DNA from: JAYPHU01 sp964611435 | GTDB taxonomy: Bacteria > Pseudomonadota > Alphaproteobacteria > Rhodospirillales > UBA2165 | Reading direction: 5' to 3' | Assembly: GCA_964611435.1 (NCBI GenBank) | Contig: CAZSXT010000017.1 | Span: 18,460-82,459 of the forward strand | DNA length: 64,000 nt | In this document: positions 61,992 to 64,000 of the stretch, in pieces | How the letters are laid out: each line of letters begins with the position of its first letter | Numbering within the stretch: the first letter of the stretch is position 1 | Program-made: the position numbers and the translations under genes | Notes under the pieces: generated by a model | The model's database searches: none | The model's input: the letters and a program-made list of their open reading frames with translations, nothing else | What the model was told of the DNA's origin: nothing

Positions 61992-62675
61992 CCAGTTCGC
62001 GATACAGCGCTTCCGGGGAGACGCCAATCTGCTCGGCAACGGTTTTCCATTCCCCTTTCGATGGCAGCCCTTCCCCTCGCCAGGCCAACCAGCCGTCGAG
62101 CCGGTCGGCGACCTTGTTTCTCGCCAGGATTTCACTGCGGGAACGGGCGGCCTNNNNNNNNNNNNNNNNNNNNNNNNNNNNNNNNNNNNNNNNNNNNNNN
62201 NNNNNNNNNNNNNNNNNNNNNNNNNNNNNNNNNNNNNNNNNNNNNNNNNNNNNAGCCGGTCGGCGACCTTGTTTCTCGCCAGGATTTCACTGCGGGAACG
62301 GGCGGCCTGCACCTCGTGGGCGAGGTGCGCGGACCAGGCCGACGCCAAATCCGGGTTCTCGGCCAACAGGCCCAGAAATACCTTCCGGTCTATTTCGCAA
62401 ACCGTACTGCGCTCGATCGCCAACCCGTCGCAATGATAGTGATCGGCATAGGCCGACGCCTCCGCAATAACCGAGGTCGGCCGGGCCACTTGCAGGACAA
62501 TCGCCATGCCGTCGTCGTGATAGCGCGTTAGTTCCACCGCCCCCTCGGACACCAGGAACATGGATGTGATCGGGTCCCCCTGATGAAACAGGTAGGCGCC
62601 CTTCGCCACCTGTCGGGGGCCTTTCGACCGTTCCATCATCGCCGCATATAAATCTCCTAACATGATAGCAATCAT
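61972..62675 (-). CDS. Crp/Fnr-family transcriptional regulator, broken by an assembly gap
   Basis: The cNMP-binding domain is intact (KGAYLFHQGDPITSMFLVSE, then VIAEASAYADHYHCDGLAIE). The text then runs into 100 N. Merging the 55-bp sequence repeated on both sides of the gap gives a continuous frame: RSEILARNKVADRLDGWLAW, then TVAEQIGVSPEALYRELAKR, the Crp-type helix-turn-helix, with TGA at 61974-61972. The true gene would encode about 182 residues. As deposited, the frame shifts at the gap. It probably regulates an adjacent gene. The start is the ATG at 62675. Confidence 0.75.
62154..62253. other. Scaffold gap of 100 N with a duplicated 55-bp flank
   Basis: Exactly 100 N are present. The 55 bp before the gap (62099-62153) are identical to the 55 bp after it (62254-62308). 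This is what a k=55 assembler leaves when contig ends overlap but are not merged, so the true distance is probably zero. Confidence 0.93.
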
Positions 62676-62753
62676 ATCGCGTTCCGGCGTTTCATGCGAT
62701 ATCTCATCTTAGTATTGAACACATTCCCCTGTTTAACTGAGGACGCATTCCCA

Positions 62754-63371
62754 ATGACAAAAACAAACTCACCGAAACCCATTCTGTGCGGCTGGCGCAT
62801 CGGCATTGCCGGCGGCGTGGCCGTCCTGATGCTGGCCGGCGGTATCTACATTTCCCAGCCGGAACCGGGCCAGGCCCAGATGCCCGGACACGGCCGCCAC
62901 CACGGCGCGGACGGCACAGGCCATGACATGGTGAACATGCCGGGCCTTAGAGGCCTGAACGCGACGCCCGAGGAGAGCGCCGAGCTCGCCACCCTGTTCC
63001 GGAATTTTCAGAAGATCGACCGGACGGTCAAGAACCTGCCCAACGGCATTCAAACGGTGACCTATACCAAAGACGAAGAACTACGGGCGGTTGTCGTCAG
63101 TCACGTGACCGGCATGCTCCAACGGGTAGAGGAAGGCCGCGATCCGAAAGTGATGATCCAAAGCCCCACCCTCGACATTCTGTTCGAACGTCGGGACAGG
63201 ATCAAAACCGAGATCGAGACCACCGACGACGGGATCATGGTCACCCAAACTTCGGACGACCCTGAGGTGGTCAAAGCCCTGCAAACCCACGCCGCTGAGG
63301 TGAGCGCCATGGTCGACCGCGGCATGGACGCCGTCCACGAAATGATGATGAAGCGCGGAAGACCTCACTAG
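62754..63371 (+). CDS. Membrane-anchored or exported protein with a His/Met-containing linker
   Basis: The protein has 205 residues from MTKTNSPKP; an in-frame start 60 bp upstream is rejected as it adds an unrelated hydrophobic stretch. A helix (IAGGVAVLMLAGGIYIS) is followed by a short His/Met-containing linker (MPGHGRHHGADGTGHDM) that could bind copper or another metal. The remainder is a compact alpha/beta part (NLPNGIQTVTYTKDEELRAV). It resembles exported metal-binding proteins, but no named family is recognised. Confidence 0.68.
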   Translation: MTKTNSPKPILCGWRIGIAGGVAVLMLAGGIYISQPEPGQAQMPGHGRHHGADGTGHDMVNMPGLRGLNATPEESAELATLFRNFQKIDRTVKNLPNGIQTVTYTKDEELRAVVVSHVTGMLQRVEEGRDPKVMIQSPTLDILFERRDRIKTEIETTDDGIMVTQTSDDPEVVKALQTHAAEVSAMVDRGMDAVHEMMMKRGRPH

Positions 63372-63459
63372 GGGTGCTGAGACTTCTCACTTCCGTCATC
63401 CACGGGCTTGAACCGCATACACCCCCACCCGCGTTGTCCGGGTCGCCCCGGACTCCGCA

Positions 63460-63482
63460 CCCTCCCCCATCAAGGGGGAGGG
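63460..63482. repeat. Perfect 9-bp intergenic hairpin
   Basis: CCCTCCCCC and GGGGGAGGG flank loop ATCAA. It is part of a gene-free stretch from 63372 to 63818 that also holds a half copy of the REP-like repeat (63390-63415), one full copy and a terminator. Similar low-complexity C-rich intergenic hairpins are common in Alphaproteobacteria. Confidence 0.6.
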
Positions 63483-63572
63483 CATTTAGCTGCGGAATTG
63501 CGATTCGATCAGCCTTCCCCCCTCGCGGCGGAAGGTGGCCCGAAGGGCCGGATGGGGGGATTTCCATCATCT

Positions 63573-63670
63573 AGTCATGCGCGGGCAGCGACGAAGGAGC
63601 GAGACCCGCGTACCCATGTTGAAAAAAGGTGGGTCCACGGGTCACGGCTACGCCGGCCCGTGGATGACTA
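63573..63670. repeat. REP-like intergenic repeat, copy 2 (inverted)
   Basis: Read on the minus strand, it matches the 23601-23684 unit in order: GTCATCCACGGGC, CCCGTGGAcCCA, TACGCGGGTC and CCCGCGCATGAC. The two ends are inverted repeats of each other in part. Confidence 0.7.
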
Positions 63671-63691
63671 ATATTACACGATACCCCACCC

Positions 63692-63722
63692 CAAAAGAAA
63701 AAGACCCGCCGGTTGGCGGGCC
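63692..63722 (-). terminator. Rho-independent terminator after rpsI
   Basis: On the minus strand CCCGCC-AACC-GGCGGG is followed by TCTTTTTCTTTT. A second GC-only hairpin (63781-63813) lies between it and the rpsI stop and may help stop transcription. Confidence 0.85.
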
Positions 63723-63818
63723 TATTCGAATGTCTGCCCGATACAAGACGTGCGAGGGATGAGCATCCCGATATAAGGACGCCCGCCCGCCGACCAAACC
63801 AGCCCGGGCGGGCTACGC

Positions 63819-64000
63819 TTATCTTTTTGAGAACTGGAAGCTTCGGCGGGCCTTGCGGCGGCCGTACTTTTTCCGTTCCACGACGCGGCTATCACGGGTC
63901 AGGAAGCCGCCGCTCTTCAGCACCGGACGGAGGCCCGGCTCATAGAGCGTCAGCGCCTTGGAAATACCGTGGCGCACGGCGCCGGCCTGGCCGGACAAGC
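63819..64000 (-). CDS. rpsI: 30S ribosomal protein S9 (uS9), C-terminal part
   Basis: The gene enters from the right edge of the window; the last 60 residues are present. They read GQAGAVRHGISKALTLYEPG, then TRDSRVVERKKYGRRKARRS and end FQFSKR, the invariant C-terminus of bacterial S9, which contacts the P-site tRNA with its final Lys-Arg. rplM is expected just upstream, outside the window. Confidence 0.97.
   Translation of the reverse strand, partial: LSGQAGAVRHGISKALTLYEPGLRPVLKSGGFLTRDSRVVERKKYGRRKARRSFQFSKR

Noticed and set aside
61725..62675. A 316-residue fused protein across the N gap
   Set aside because: The part beyond the gap is a frame artefact produced by the duplicated 55-bp contig end and is antisense to the MFS gene.
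63372..63818. A gene between the exported protein and rpsI
   Set aside because: The open frames there are C-rich repeat translations; the region holds repeats and terminators only.

Overview
The window looks like part of a draft, probably metagenome-assembled, chromosome of an alphaproteobacterium, perhaps Rhodospirillales-like. The composition is moderately GC-rich. A DUF2336 protein, a type 2 ArgC, parE, rpsI, a tripartite tricarboxylate transporter and many xenobiotic-type oxidoreductases all fit that group. A 100-N gap at 62.15-62.25 kb is flanked by an exact 55-bp duplication, the mark of a k=55 de Bruijn assembly. No tRNA, rRNA operon, CRISPR array or insertion sequence was seen.

Layout. 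0-3.4 kb: the end of a Bcr/CflA-type MFS exporter, an MscS channel and small exported or hypothetical proteins. 3.6-8.9 kb: a divergent, HxlR-linked cluster that holds FOUR genes with an in-frame TGA, each readable as selenocysteine. Two are AhpD/carboxymuconolactone-decarboxylase-like proteins with a CxxU site. Two are D-proline/glycine reductase selenoprotein B (PrdB/GrdB)-like proteins with a UxxC site. Each TGA is followed 18 or 21 nt later by a hairpin with a G-starting apical loop (GGTC twice, GTC, GTG), as expected of bacterial SECIS elements. Standard gene calling would split all four. 8.9-14.3 kb: a lipoprotein, an MFS exporter, two tandem QueG/reductive-dehalogenase-like Fe-S proteins and a PaaK-like ligase. 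14.3-18 kb: a CNMP-domain protein and a glycine betaine/proline-type ABC transporter whose ATPase runs into the next gene. 18-21 kb: an AceE/MdeB-like 2-oxoacid dehydrogenase E1 divergent from an Lrp regulator. 21-23.5 kb: gamma-resorcylate decarboxylase and an Old Yellow Enzyme relative with a 34-bp perfect palindrome at its promoter. 23.7-31.4 kb: a TAG-interrupted GGDEF-like gene, DUF2336, RidA, cytochromes c, a formate/nitrite channel behind an FNR-like box, a frameshifted hemerythrin, a 31-residue membrane peptide and a thioesterase. 31.5-39.4 kb: parE, argC, a SulP-STAS-Usp fusion and a histidine kinase. 39.6-44.8 kb: alpha/beta hydrolase, a small dimeric-barrel protein, GMC oxidoreductase and a fumarate-reductase-like flavoprotein, the last two divergent across a 26-bp tandem repeat. 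45-57.3 kb: TctB-TctA-TctC, then a co-directional catabolic run of 2OG-Fe(II) oxygenase, hydroxyisobutyrate-dehydrogenase-like, Gfo/Idh, OYE, MetE-like zinc barrel, PobA and BisC-like molybdoenzyme. 57.3-64 kb: FkbM methyltransferase, redoxin, DsbD-N domain protein, FGE-like protein, MFS exporter, Crp-type regulator (gap), a His/Met-containing exported protein, intergenic repeats and the end of rpsI.

The most notable content is the selenoprotein cluster: EthD-like, AhpD(Sec), PrdB-like(Sec) and PrdB-like(Sec) in one operon ending at a strong terminator, opposite HxlR and a second AhpD(Sec). The Sec machinery (selA, selB, selC, selD) is not in this window, so the claim predicts that it lies elsewhere in the genome. 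Functional links between genes are inferred from gene order and families.
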